A program made the position numbers and the translations under genes. From assembly GCA_905250115.1 (NCBI GenBank), contig CAJNOI010000006.1, positions 596,033-660,032 of the forward strand: a stretch of 64,000 nt of DNA. Direction: 5' to 3'. This document shows, piece by piece, positions 1 through 12,967 of the stretch. The stretch comes from Adineta steineri (lineage: Eukaryota; Rotifera; Eurotatoria; Adinetida; Adinetidae). The notes beneath the pieces are model-generated. The model was not told the origin of the DNA. It ran no database searches and saw only the letters and a list, made by a program, of their open reading frames with translations. The stretch's first letter is position 1; every line of letters begins with the position of its first letter.

Positions 1-583
1 TATTTTTGTGTTTTACATATATTTATTATCATTATCAGTTTCATCTTATAATAAAAGCATTTGTTTGTGATATCTATTGAAAAATATTTTAAATACAATA
101 AAAGAAAGAACTTAGATGCATATGAAGAATATTATTTTTCCGTGAAATTGCTTAAAAAATTGAAGTATATAACAACATTTTGTCTCCATAAACAACGTAA
201 TAAACTATGCAATTTCTTAAAAGTACTTTTACATCAATTATTTGATATTTCTCAAAGGACTAATAATGGTTTACTGTAAAGAATAAATTTTCAAAAGAAT
301 ACATTTATTAAATAAAGAATAAGTTAATAAGATAAATGACTTATATTTTCAGTAATGTCTAATATCTCATTCTAATAATAATGTAAGAGACGTAGATTAT
401 CTACTACGATTCATAAAGTCATAATTTAAATGTTTCGACTTAAATATTCATTCTATTTATAACTAGATTGGATTATTTTTTAATACTCTTCTACTGTTCA
501 GAAGATGATTAATTAAATTCCAAGAAGCTTTACAAGATAAATAGAAATCATAATAAAGAATTTTTTTCTTTTTCAATATTTTA
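1..583. other. AT-rich intergenic DNA, no gene seen
   Basis: This stretch is AT-rich with only short open frames. The longest, about 72 codons at 61-279, begins at a non-ATG codon and has the Lys/Asn/Phe-rich composition expected of random AT-rich DNA. It lies downstream of the stop of the minus-strand Kunitz-like gene and presumably contains its 3' end. Confidence 0.5.
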
Positions 584-1365
584 TTAACCAGTTGGCATTA
601 ATTGATTATATGAATCACGAAAATTTGTAAAACGACGTCGATAATCTTTTAAAATAGAAAGAACAAATTATTTATTAAACAAAAAGATTCTATACTTTGA
701 AAATAATGAACTTGTGAATGATAAATATCTGTACTTATATTCATTAAATCACTCAGATTCTCAATCCAATCTTCAGTAAGATCAATATTAAGTTTAACAT
801 AAACTGTATTATTATAATTCGTAATGTTATTTGTTACAAGAAGAAATTCTAAACAAGAAAATGACATTCGTGTTTTTTGAAAATATGATGAATAAAATTT
901 ACTAATTTCTTCTGTTTGATTCTGTTGATTAACAAGACATAATCGTTTACAATCACGTTGAAAACGAAAATAAACAAAATTTTCTGTTTGATTAGTACTC
1001 TGACGACAATGTTTAAGATTAGAATCATAAAACCAACGTGCAAAAGTCAAACGTTGATTATGATCTATTAAAATCCTATAAATATCATATTGTAAGAATG
1101 ACATTTAAAATAATTACTTAAACTAAAATGTCGATAATGACAAGAATCTTTTTGACATTTCATAACAACTGGATAACATGGTTCAATTTTTTCCTATTAA
1201 TCGAAAAAAGAAAATGATCAGGTTTTGTTTATTCAAAAAAAACGAGCCTCTACATACACGACATAGATTTATCTTTTGACAAAAACCATAAGTATTATTT
1301 GTAATAGTTAAACAATATGGAAATAAAATACTGAAGAAAATAAATTGAACTAACATTTTTGACAT
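584..1365 (-). CDS. Secreted cysteine-rich protein with a degenerate Kunitz-like domain
   Basis: Four-exon model on the minus strand: 1258-1365, 1118-1193, 696-1064, 584-645. Phases join without stops to give about 204 residues. Residues 1-20 (MSKMLVQFIFFSILFPYCLT) look like a signal peptide. Mid-protein, FARWFYDSNLKHC resembles the hydrophobic core and central cysteine of BPTI/Kunitz inhibitors (pattern RxxYD...C), and a later DCKRLC resembles the C-terminal CxxxC pair. The usual GGC segment between them is missing and replaced by an Asn/Thr-rich linker, so protease inhibition cannot be assumed. Several NxT/S sequons fit a secreted glycoprotein. The last exon encodes only about 20 residues (ending NQLMPTG); the frame would also stay open to 649 if the final intron were retained. 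It lies 190 bp downstream of the ENPP-like gene on the same strand. It could instead be an unrelated cysteine-rich secreted protein. Confidence 0.55.
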
Positions 1366-1555
1366 ACACGAGTCACTCTATCCTTCCGTATGTATATTAG
1401 ATCGATTTTGTCATGCAATAACAACAACAACATAGATAATATATATCTATCCGTTCACGTCCTTTATTAAATTATATTCAATAACTTGATGATCGTTTAT
1501 ATATATATATTAGAAAAAAAGTATTTACAATAAGAGAAATTTTCGAACTAGTAGG

Positions 1556-3111
1556 TCATTCAATAATTACACGCATTTGTATAAAACTATAGCGCGGTGT
1601 AGCTTGTCTTTCTGTTATATTAATAAAGACAAACTCTGGGTCGTTATCATATATAAAATTTTGATTAATTGGTTTTATTGAAACTGATTTAATCATATTA
1701 ATACTTGATAAATATAAATGAGTACATGTATTTGAAAGTGATGTTAAATCAAGCATGTTACCTATATGAACTAAATTATTTGTGGGTAGAGAAAATGGTG
1801 AAAGACAAAGCATTTGTCTTAATAATATATATACATCAGTAATGAGAACTGGTTCATTGATATATCCTTTTTTAAATAATGGTCCATGAGCAAGAAATGC
1901 TGTACGCATTGAAAGATGACGAGGATCATCACTATGATCTGCTAACTCTACACAAAAAAGCAAAAAATAATTTGTCTATATAATTATAATTAGTAAATTT
2001 ACTTGATGGTTGACAGTTATTATTATTATCTTTCTGACAATATGCTGAATTTTGTTCTTTATTATAAGAAAAATAATATTTTTCTTTCGCAAATATAATA
2101 ATTGGTGATGGTTTGTCATCTGTAATTGGTAATTGAAGTTTTGGTGGTATATGATTATAATCATTCGAATAGATTTCTATTTGATCATCAGGTAAATTCT
2201 TTAATTGATTAAGTATTGCTTGATGAGTTAAATCTTTGAAGAGAGAGAGAAAAAAGAAAACAAGATCTAATAAAACCATTAAAATATTCTATTTAACCTG
2301 TTTTTGGATAAAATACAAAACTAAAACTAGTACCACTATATCGATCTGTATAAAGATTTAATTGTTGTTGATTAAATAAATAATATAAATTTATTGCTTG
2401 ACGACAATCAATTTGTTCCATACCATGATCACCAAGAATAATTAAATTAATATTATTTTTTATTGTTATTGATAATAAACGTCCAATAAGTCGATCAATA
2501 TTAAGCATTGTTCGACGCATACTATTAGAATTTATTCCATGATGTAATAATGTTGTAAATGGTTCATCAATAAAACTCATGATAAGATTAGTTCGATCAG
2601 TATCATTAATTAAACTATTTAACATTGGTGTTAAATATTTTAAAAGACGTTGTAAAGGCATTCGACCATGATTTAAATATGATTCAATTATTTCTGGTTG
2701 TCTTTTACGTCCTGAACGTAAATGTTCATAGTTTGAATGATTTTTTCGACGATCAAACCATGGCCAATGAAAGAGACGTGTATGACCACCAACATGTTCA
2801 TTAAGAACAGGAATTGTTTCAATAAAATCATTTCGTGCATGATGTTTAACATGAAGACCTGACATAAGACTAAGAATATTTGTTTGACTACCACCAAATT
2901 CTGATTCAACCCATAGTGCTCTTGAACCTGTTGTTGCAAGACGACGAATATTGGGTAAATGTGAATAGGCATATGGTAAATCCCATCGAAAACCTTTTAA
3001 ACATAGAACAAATACTAGTGGACGTTGTTTGGTTGTTAATGATAACGAAATTGTAGTATATAAGAGAAAAATATAAAAAAGATACTTTACAAAAGCCATT
3101 TGTCCGAACAA
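1556..3111 (-). CDS. ENPP-family ectonucleotide pyrophosphatase/phosphodiesterase-like protein, probably inactive
   Basis: Three exons on the minus strand, 2298-3111, 2003-2233 and 1556-1947, give about 478 residues. An N-terminal hydrophobic stretch (residues 6-25) is a signal peptide or anchor. Family hallmarks are KGFRWD near residue 40 (usually DGFR), a nucleophile-region motif SQTNILSLMSGLH (family TFPNHYxLVTGL), SFIDEPF (family YxxEPD), LIILGDHGM, and a C-terminal DHSDDPRHLSMRTAFLAHGP matching the HGYxN..M..FLAxGP block. ENPPs hydrolyse phosphodiester or pyrophosphate bonds outside the cell using two zinc ions and a Thr nucleophile. Here the first-motif Asp is Lys, the nucleophile position reads Ser, and the Asp after EP is Phe, while the GDHGM Asp/His and the late His remain. 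The fold is probably kept but the zinc site is incomplete. The start is the first ATG; a second ATG lies four codons in. Confidence 0.8.
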
Positions 3112-3926
3112 AATGACGTTGTCTCAGCCTTTACTGATTGCCGATATTGATTGTTGAACAGAGAAAAAAAAGAAGAAGACCTTGTTATTCAATTATGCTA
3201 TTGGAGAATAAATTGAGTAGATATATCCATATAGTGTAATATACGACAGTTCATAAGACAGCTAATTATTAGTTATAGTTCTTCAATCAATAAGTACTCC
3301 ACTCTTGTCGTCATTGTTCAAGAAAAACTCATATGTCATTTCGAAGGATATTGATGTCAACAGTATTGACTATCTAATAGAATTACGCATATAAATAAAC
3401 ATTTCATATATACATATGAGATTAGATGTACAACATCATAATCTTCTGTCACATTAAATCAATAAAATGATATATATTTATTAATCTAATGTAAAACTCT
3501 GAGGAGGAGAATAATAATTATCTTTTTGTTAATTCAATGTTAAATATTGACATGGTTTCTTTTATATAAAATTTATTCGAGAAAAACAATGAAATATATA
3601 CGAAAAATGCACTCTACGATCGACAGTTGTTCGAATGTTAATATTATCCATATTCACTCTTTCATTATCAATGCCCTTTTTATCTTAAGTCAATCCCTTT
3701 TTTTCATTATATCACCTGAAAAAATTTCCCTTAATATCGAAAAAACATATTTAAAAAATAGTCTTGAATATTCTGAAAACTGATAATGAAAAAAATCGGA
3801 CCATTCTGGAGTCTTCACCTGTCATATATTCTCATCACCCACACTTTCAAACATTCCATTATTTAATATCAGTTGAAAAATATTTTTTTTATGCTCATTT
3901 ATCTTTAAATCTTCAAATCCGAAGCA
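3112..3926. promoter_or_regulatory. Intergenic region between divergent genes (presumed promoters)
   Basis: The ENPP-like gene leaves this interval to the left and the small secreted-protein gene leaves it to the right, so both 5' ends are here. I see no clear TATA or initiator consensus against the AT-rich background. Two overlapping open frames at 3547-3964 show no coding-like composition. Confidence 0.35.
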
Positions 3927-4815
3927 ATGCGTTCACTTTTACTTATACTTCTTCTTGTTGGTAGTGCACATGGTTTATTCAGTGGAACTTTTTCTAATGC
4001 ACTCAGTACTCTTACTAATGCAGTCTCAACAGTTACAGGTCATGTTACTAATGCAGTCACAGGTGTTGGTAATGTAGTTACCGGTTTAGTGGGTGGTGTC
4101 ACAAATGCAGGTGCTACTGTTCTTGGTAATGTAGTCGATGCTGCTGGTAATATTCATGGGCAATTAGTAAGCACTGCTAATGGTATGCAATTTATGGGTA
4201 ATTTCCTTTGGGATAATGTAATGGGTCCAGCTTATGACATGATGATTGAAGGTAAAATTAATATTTTCTTTTCATCAAATGTTAATATCTTAGTTCGTTG
4301 CAGGTGGTCAATTATTTCTTGATGAGCAATTCGGAAACCTTGTTAGTAGTATTGGACGTCGTTCAGTAGTACCAGAAAATGTTCTTTCAGCAAAATATAC
4401 TGAATTAACAGCTATTTTCAAAACAAAAATTCATGATTTATTTCAAAATTTAATTCAAATGGAAAAAGATTCTTTGATTGCATTACAAAACGGTGAAAAA
4501 ACATTAGAAGATAATATTCATGCATTCATTAATCGAATGAATGATATTCATAATCAAATCAGTCAATGGGCTGCTGAAACTAAATATGAATTACAAATGC
4601 ATGCACAAACTGTTCAAGGTGATTGGGTACTTATTCTTAATCAATACAGTCAAAATATTGATTTCAGTGTTAAAACAATGAGCACAATGTTTGAACGATT
4701 AGCACAAGATTTAATGAAAAATCTTGTTGAAACAGCTCTTAGCGTTGTTCCCAATGCATTAGCTATTGTTGAAAATATCAAACAACAAGGTCTTCTCTCA
4801 TTTTTAAATCATTAA
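3927..4815 (+). CDS. Small secreted protein with Gly/Asn/Val-rich N-terminal repeats, function unknown
   Basis: Two exons, 3927-4251 and 4304-4815, separated by a 52-bp GT-AG intron, encode about 278 residues. MRSLLLILLLVGSAHG is a clear signal peptide. Residues 17-80 form an imperfect repeat of short units such as TNAVTGVGNVVTGLVGG, alternating small and hydrophobic residues with Gly, suggesting a self-associating or membrane-active segment. The C-terminal half, from about residue 115, is acidic/amphipathic and probably helical (KDSLIALQNGEKTLEDNIHA and onwards), with no cysteines noticed. I do not recognise the family. Overall shape (signal peptide, glycine/valine repeats, helical bundle) suggests an abundant extracellular or secreted structural protein. 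The ATG precedes the signal peptide directly, and the intron phase joins EG|GQLFLDEQFG cleanly. Confidence 0.75.
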
Positions 4816-6740
4816 AATAAGATTAAATGAACAGTATTTTGAATAAAATTTCTATTCATTTATGATTTATTATTTAAGAATATAGATTGATCCTTAAATG
4901 TCAAAGAAAAGTTGAATATATATATATATCGATCATATTTTCACTAAATACACATATAATTTCCTTTTTAATATTGGTTAAAGGATATTTATCCTTAATA
5001 TTCATGAGAAAAAATGTTGCCTTGAAGTATTATTCGTAGTATAAATATTAGTCGGAAGTTTTTTCTAAGTTATGAAGGAAATAATATTTTATTAATACTT
5101 CGCTCAATAACATTTGTTGCTGATGACTATAAACTTAAAATGCACTAAGTGATATGAGGTATATATCTATGATAGAGAAACTTAGACCATAATGACACTT
5201 GTTTTCAAGCATTGCTTTAAAAGATTCAGCATTTTCTCTGTGCAATCACTCGAGTAAATATATAACTTTGTATAATGCATGAATATCTCTGCTCTATATT
5301 CTTCTTATTAATAATAATAGTTAGTAAAGAAAAATTGAATTTATAAAACAAAAGTATGACGGAAATTTATATGCTTTTATTCTTCATATAATGAATTTTC
5401 AATGAAATTCTATTAAATATATGGAAGTTTCTTAAGCGATTCATTAATTTTTTTTCATAGATAAGGTTATCTGTAATGATATAAAAAGGTCATTTAAGAA
5501 CATTATAATAAACTATTCTTTGACATTAGTTATACGGAAAGAATTCATGTATTTCTTCTTTTTTTTTCTTCAAATAAAAGAATATAAAATTAACTTCTAA
5601 CATAATCTAATGCATCCTTTTAATATTTGTTAATAAGTAGTTTTTTTTTGTTCTCGAGCAGTAAAGTGCTGGAAGCTCTTTACAAGAAACATTTTATTTA
5701 TTTATAACAATATATATATACTATGCATTATAGACTAGAGTGTTCTTTCTTTTAAGGTTAGACATTTGTTTCTCATTTCTAATGAGTTTCGATATATATC
5801 AGTGTAATGTGACCTTTTATGATTTTTTTGATATTATTTATTGAATTGAATTAACTTTTTGAAGCAACCTATTTTTCTGTTGTTCATTTGAATAGTTGAT
5901 TGTTAATAGATAATTGAAAGTTTTACAATACGTTTGAGGCTCATCGATCTTCTACTAGCAACCAGTATCATCTATCACATCTAAATAATAAAAATAATAT
6001 GATTGAGAATACTCAAGAGAACCTTTGATCATTTATGGTTCATATAGTTAACAAAAATTTAAATATGAACAGATTATTTTCTTCGAACTTGATATCTTGA
6101 TATATTATAATAATAAATATTCAAACTAAAAAATCTGTATGCAAAAAAACATCACAATGAGATATATTTTTTTTAATATGTACACTATTATGATATATTT
6201 TTACCATTGTTTATTATAGTCAACAACTGTTGTTCGTTCCTATGCCCAATTAGTATGGAATATTTGTTGTTCCTTATTAAAAGTGTTTGTTTCTCTCAAG
6301 AGAAATATAAGATGTTATAATTGTTACCGTCAATAATCGATTTATTCCGATTTTTTAAATATACAATTTAGTTAAACATTACAAATGTATGCGTGCTTTT
6401 AAGTACTTTTCTTTTTTTCTTTTAAGTTACATATATATTAATACTTGCGTGCACAAATGAACGTTGATAATCGTGAATTATTCACTTGTTACTATGTCGT
6501 CAACAATCGATCGTTCATAGGAAAAACATTCAACATTCTTTCATACGTAGAAAAAAAGAGAGAGAAAAAAAACCCAATGAACACCAAATTAATATGTAGG
6601 AGATCAATCAGAACAACGACAAATGCTGAAATTCACTGTATAAAGCAAGAAAGAAAAATTCTGACATAATGTGCGTGTTGTTGAATAGCACACACATGCG
6701 CGCGTTTAAACGATTTCCTGCCTGCATCCGGACATTCTCC

Positions 6741-6766
6741 TTCTTCTTCTTTCTCTCTCTCTCTAT
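6741..6766. repeat. Pyrimidine (CTT/CT) low-complexity tract
   Basis: A run of CTTCTT then CTCTCT repeats within otherwise AT-rich DNA, followed by about 200 bp of purine-rich sequence with repeated AGAGA. This is simple-sequence DNA with no evident gene. Confidence 0.6.
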
Positions 6767-9700
6767 TTAAAAGAGGTAGAAATCATTGAAAAACAACGAA
6801 AAAGAATAGAATAAAGAACAGAAACAGTAAAAAAGAGAGAAATAAATCATGAATAGATAGAAATAGAGAATAAGAGAGAAAGACAAAATAATCTTCTAAT
6901 GAAGGAAAAAGAGAGAATATAAGAAAACTGAGCTGACTACTTTTTTTGATATTATCCTATGTGACTAGATAATGTCAGTTGTTTTCATTATATATTAAAA
7001 TAATGTCATTTAGAAATTATTTACTATAATTCTTTTCATATGATGATAATCTATTAAATATTGACAATAAGGTATGTTAAAAATAATACATTTTTTGAAA
7101 AAAATAAAAGATTAAATAGAAGAAATGTAGAATAAAACTATTTATGTAAAAATATTCAAACATTTTGTCTTCTATATTCAACTATTCATTTCATTGAAAT
7201 TAAATACATTTATGAGTATTTAAAAGTCAAGTAAGTCATATTTCTTTATTTTATTCTGAAATAGTTTCCTAATCATCATCATTATCATTATTATGAATAT
7301 ATATTGACAAGTGATTAGAAGTCTGCTATCTCTATTAGCAAACAGTGTTGACACAGATGAATGATATCATTATCTTATGCTTGTCAAGTCTTGTAGTTAT
7401 ATCTATATACCAAGGGAAATAATACTTTTTTTTTCTAATCAATGGTTGTAGTATTTGTTGTTGTAGTTATACTTTCTAAATATGTTGATAAATATCTAAC
7501 ATTCATAATTTGTTCTTTGTAAATATTACAAATACATTGAAGAGGTTTCAAATAAAGATATAGAATGTATCTATGTTAAGATGCACGCATGTTCTTGGGG
7601 CTGTTCAACAGAAAAAAAAATATTTGAAAGGCTTCTTCTAAGATTACATTTTCTACAACATACATTATAGATAAACAAAATATCTTGCTTGCAGACAAAA
7701 TAAAAGGATCCTATTACGTAGATAGACGGAAAACGAGTACTATGCTGTCATGTTATGTCGGTTAGGCAAATTTAAATACTTTCTCTTTTACATTTCCAAA
7801 AACTAGTTTTTATTTGCTTTGATAGAATACACATACAACAACAACAACAGCAACAAAAAAAAACACAATGTCAACTGAAAAATCTGTTCTATTACTAGTA
7901 TAAGAATAATAGATTGATTCAACAAAACATGACAGTGATAGCGACAAGTTTTTTCTCACCCGCCTACATTCTTTCACACTCGTAGTTCATCAACACTATT
8001 GACAACAACATAGAAAAACTGTCTTTCCACTGTCTGTCTCTTTCTATCTTTCATTCAGTTCCCACCCGTTGCGCCTCACTGATTGTGCCTTCTGTATGTT
8101 CTCTTATCACAGTAAGACATTTTGTAACATATTCAAATATGTGCGGATGAATGATCTCATATGTAGTCACTCTAGAAGAACAAATGAATCTGTGATGAAG
8201 TAAAAAAACGGGAATTAGAAAGATTGTAAAATGCGTTTGCTTTTGTTGTTCATTGATGATGATAATTATGTTCTGAGTTTGACTTTTTCCGTTACATTCG
8301 TTGAAAATAATTCGTTTCCCTTGTTGTATTTTGCATGCTATTACTTCTTCCTTCATCATTCTCCGTATGTTCTAACTTTACAAACTAGATGTTATACAAA
8401 CGGCAAAAGAACCCCAACATATATATATCTCATCCGAGAAGGCGCAACAAAGAAAAACAAAAAGAATCTGCAAACATCACTTGAACGTGCGTTTTCTCTC
8501 TCTCTCTATGTGTGTTAGCGGGAAATATGACTTTCCGACTCTCGCCTTTCTTCTCTAGTCATTGTATTGACAACAACAGTAACTGATTAAAGGATAGAAA
8601 TTTCTTTCTCTCTTTTCCTTTAAATAGTAAGGATTGGTGAAATATAGCCAGATAGACAACAATATATACAATACAATAATATATATATTTTTATAGATCT
8701 GACTGCGAGTGTTTATATGTTCAAGATTGTCAATTACTTTAATAGTATTCGAATTTATGCTTGAACTATTGCTTCTAAGAACTAAACTATAAGTAAGTTA
8801 ATCAAGTTGAGTGGAGTGAAGAGACATCATATAAAAAAAACCATCTCGTTTCTTTTGTTTTTCAACAAGGACTAATATGATTTACGAGCTTGGAATATAT
8901 ATATATATATATAAATAGACAGATCTCATGTTAAAACAGGTATTATAATAATAAAAAATTAAATATATATGTATATATATCTATATAATTGATTGATAAT
9001 GACAGTAGATGTAACGGAACTTTGTCAGTATCAATTTTTGTTTGGTTAATAAAGCTATATGTGCGTGACTTTGTTCTAGAACGTTATTGTGAGTGGAGGA
9101 AATTCTTTCTATTACAAATTCTATGCAATATAATAGAGTGAAAGAAAGAATCTTTCTTAATGATATGCAATACAACAGTAAGACTTAGTTTTTTGTATAG
9201 ACGCAATTCTCAGTAATTATAGATGGGTTTCAATATAGATTAAATCATTGTTAGATAAGAGATTTTACTAATTCTAAAGTGAACTTGTATTTTATAATTC
9301 TTTTCTTTAGAACACAAAAAAATATATATATATATATAACGATAACATTTTATTAATTGTAATAAAAGATGCTTTTCATTTCATTATATAGTTTTGTCAT
9401 ATTCGACACTTCAATTATATAATGAAAAGAATATATCGAATGTAAAAGAATTTTATATGTATATCATGTTTTTATATATAGTCTGAAGTATAAATAAGAG
9501 GGATTATTGACCTTGATTCTCTGTAATTAATCTTATAGTAATGATATACATATAGACATGTCTTAGTTAATAGCAATCACAACTGAATAGAATAGAAGAC
9601 AAAATATTTAAGAGACGCTGTCATTATTTCCTTGACAATAATTATTTTTAATACTATTATGAGAAAATATGATTTTTTTTGTTTCTAAGGAGAAAAAAAA

Positions 9701-10023
9701 TACCTGGCATATATCTAGTGTGTTTGATTTCATAAATCTAGATAATCGCGCGGAAAATAAAACAAAAACTAATAAAATGAAAGTTCACAAATCTAAATAT
9801 ATATTTATTGAAAAGATATTAATCGTTACTATAATTTTTCATGTGAAAAATAAGATTTTTAAGCGTATGTTCTATTAGCTGAATCAATAAACTAAGCGCG
9901 TAATGTGCTAAACTGATAAGAACGTCATTGTTGCCTCTATCAAATCTATCGTTCTATCTCAATTTTTGTGTCGACAGCAATAGTAATAATGGTAAGTATA
10001 ACTTGTCTTGTTGTGGACATACA

Positions 10024-10045
10024 AGAAAGAGAGAGAGAGAGAGAC
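10024..10045. repeat. (GA)n microsatellite
   Basis: About ten uninterrupted GA dinucleotides followed by further purine-rich sequence (GAGAGAAAGTGAG). A simple repeat. Confidence 0.75.
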
Positions 10046-11273
10046 AAAAACAGAGGGGAGAGAAAGTGAGAAAAAAGATGACGGAACATTTATAATAATG
10101 GTTAGAAAAGACGTAAATCAGATTATTATCGATTACTAGGACAAGTGTTTAGACGCGAGAGCAAAAAAAGAAGAAGAAGAAGAGACAAACAGGCAAAAGA
10201 ACTATGTTACAACATATTCTCATGTGTCAAATAAAGTCCATGAGTAATTGATACCAATGAGATATTTATCGTGTTAGTCAATTTACGAGCACGACATACA
10301 TAGATAGTTGTACTAAAGTGAAAATGTGCGCGGTCAAAATTCATAATTAGGTTGAAACATAGAACAAGTTATTGTTTTTTTTCTATACAAACCAAAATGA
10401 ATTAATTTGTTTATATTTTCATTTGAGACTAATTAAAAAAAAATATAATACTCTATATATTTAAATGAATATCTTGATTTCTTTGGAGACAATCGCAGGG
10501 TTTTCATTGTTTTCTTTTTTTTCTCTCTCTCTTATTTTCGTTTTATTTTATCACATAATATTCATATTCCATAGAGTATTTCACGTCTCTTCTATTTATT
10601 TGTTGGCATGCATTCTATTCAGCTTCTTCTTTTTTAATATTATAATCAAAATAATACTATCGTGCAAAGAAGTAGTAGTATTATTAAGATTCATTCGTAT
10701 TATAAAGTAAGAAGAAAATGACAAATGAATATGATTAAAATTAAGTAATCGGCATGTTTGTTCAAATTTGAATAGATTTAAATGAAAGATGAATATTAAA
10801 ATATATTATCTCGATATATAAAATGAATTCTTTCTTTTTTTCCTACTATTGTGTTACAAGATTTCTCCTTGAGATTGATATACAAAATATGAGAAGTATC
10901 AAAGACAGAAAGAGAAAAAGAGACAAACGTAGAAGAAGGAGAAGAAAAAAAAGAAAAAACAGATATAGATATCTATCTATCTATCCTTTTTTCACTTCTA
11001 CCTAACTCCCTTGAGACAAGTGTTTCTATAGAAATCTTCATTAAATAGGATTAATGCTCATTCTTCTGATGCTAAGTGCATTGAAGAAAAGAAAAATAGA
11101 AGAAGTTAATCAGCCTTATCAAAGGCTATATTACTGGTAGGATGATGAAAAAATGAATATTCAATCAAAGACGAGATTGAAAACAACAATATTTTTATTC
11201 TTCTTTTATTAGTTTAACATCGATTTGTTTTATTCTTTAGATATAAATTATGATTATGTAGGTTATCATAATT

Positions 11274-12967
11274 ATGGCTGATATTAATAATACTACTACT
11301 ACTACTATACATAATAGTACTATTGTTAAAAGTAATATTATTTATGTATGTATTCGTTTAATAATGCCATGTGCTGTTGCAATTGGTATTATTGGAAATC
11401 TTTTATCTATATTGGTATTTGCACGTCGTGAAATGATCAAATTTTGTGTATCTATATTTACAATTGTTCTTGCACTCAGTGATATTCTTTTGTTAACGAC
11501 TTCATTATTTAACATCATATTACCCGATTTTTTTGGTGGAAGAAGTATGTCAGATAAATCGGCATTTTGGTGGTAAGACAAATCTTCTCTATTAGAAAAT
11601 TAACAAAAGGATTATTAGATAGAAAACAATCATTTTAAGAAAAAATATGATATGCTATTTTCGTTATGATTAATGATTTATGCTAAAGAAGAAGAAAGAA
11701 AAATGAGATAGAATAGATGTGGATTGTATGAAAACAAAAGTTTTTCAAAAAAACAAACCGGATAAACGGAAGGAAGGAAGTATATAGATAATCTTGATTT
11801 TTAAATAATGATTGAATATCTTATTGAAAGCAAAGAAAAAAGAAAAACAGGAAAATTTTTCGAACTATATTATTTAATTGATTTCTATGTTAAATTTTAG
11901 TCATTTTCATGGTTATTTTGACCTATTATTTGCTGCACTAAGTGGTTATTCAATGGTATTTATATCAGTTGAACGTTGGTTTTCAGTATGGAAACCATTT
12001 GAGAAAGCAAAATATGTCACATTTAAAACAACAATCATTACTGTTGTTAGTTATGTATCAATATCTATTGTTGCTTTTTCATGGTTTCCATTAACATTAC
12101 ATTATAATCCAAATGCACCAAAAGGAACAAATATATGCGACTTGACAAGACCTACAATATATAAAGTATTTGGAACAATATCGGTGATTTTTACTTACAT
12201 TGGTAAGAAAACGAAGAAAAACAAATCGATTTTATTTTTATCATCTGTCTGATTTTATATTTTAGTACCATTTATATCTCTTGGTATACTTAATACTCTG
12301 ATTGTTTATCGTTTACAAGCTCGTCAAAATACATCTATTCAACGTTCAATGACGACAACAAGTAGTACAAATGTTGATCCAACATTAGGGTCAGCATCAA
12401 CACGTAAACGACAACGTCAAAGAAATATTGATCGAAATATAACATTTATGTTAATAGCTGTGGCTGTTGCATTTATGGTTATGTCATTTCCATATCAGTA
12501 AGATTTCTTAAATTAGAATTTTTCTATTATTGAAAATTCTTTCTTTTCTAAATAGAATTTATTGGTTCTATTTGCAAACACGAGAGGCAGAGTTAAATCA
12601 AGCTTTATATACATTAACACAAACATTTAGATACTTAAATTGTTGTTGTAATTTTTTTCTTTATTCGGCAACATCATCATTATTTCGTCGAGAATTACAA
12701 GAAATATTCAAATGTACAAATTCATTAATTAATAAGAAAAAAGAAACGAACAATTTACAAACAGGACTAATTACTCGAACACGAACAGCATCATCGCCTC
12801 CACTTTATGCAACTAATTTGGATAATAAACAAGCCGAAAGAAAAAAACTTTTAACTACAACAACAACAACATCAACAACAATTACAACAGCAGCCGTAGA
12901 TAACGTTAATCTTGCTTTAACACCTACTGAACCAAATAATGGACATGTTGTCTCATTTAAAACATAG
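11274..12967 (+). CDS. Rhodopsin-class (class A) G protein-coupled receptor, orphan
   Basis: Four exons (11274-11572, 11901-12202, 12266-12497, 12556-12967) give about 414 residues with consistent phases. The N-terminus is short, Asn/Thr-rich and has NxT/S sequons. TM1 carries GNLLSILVF (the GN motif). TM2 has LALSDILLL. The exon 1-2 junction creates FWC, supplying the conserved TM3 cysteine, and the end of TM3 reads VERWFSV in place of DRY. Intracellular loop 3 is basic (TRKRQRQRNIDRNITFMLI). TM7 ends NCCCNFFLYSATSSLFRREL, a variant of NPxxY typical of invertebrate peptide-receptor-like GPCRs. The C-tail is Thr-rich with a (Thr)n run near residue 380. The ligand cannot be named. Intron 1 (328 bp) is long for this window. 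Rotifers carry many such receptors. Confidence 0.87.

Larger units (their letters stand above)
4816..11273. other. 6.5-kb gene-poor AT-rich region
   Basis: I could not find a supportable gene here on either strand. Open frames (6445-6669, 8051-8359, 8231-8518, 9669-9878, 10465-10710, 10823-11005) are short, overlap one another, or consist of low-complexity Phe/Ile or Lys/Arg runs. The DNA holds many AT dinucleotide stretches and purine- or pyrimidine-rich tracts. It contains the presumed 3' end of the secreted-protein gene and the 5' region of the GPCR gene. Small RNA genes cannot be excluded by eye. Confidence 0.5.

Noticed and set aside
8051..8518. Two overlapping opposite-strand frames of about 100 codons
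   Set aside because: They overlap antisense to each other, have no domain signature, and lie in unstructured AT-rich DNA.
10465..10710. Hydrophobic 81-codon frame that looks like a membrane protein
   Set aside because: It is a Phe/Ile/Leu run from T-rich low-complexity DNA, with no splice sites, conserved motifs or neighbours suggesting a gene.
10823..11005. Lys/Arg-rich 60-codon frame
   Set aside because: It is produced by a purine-rich simple-sequence tract (AGAAGAAGG repeats); basic composition is an artefact.
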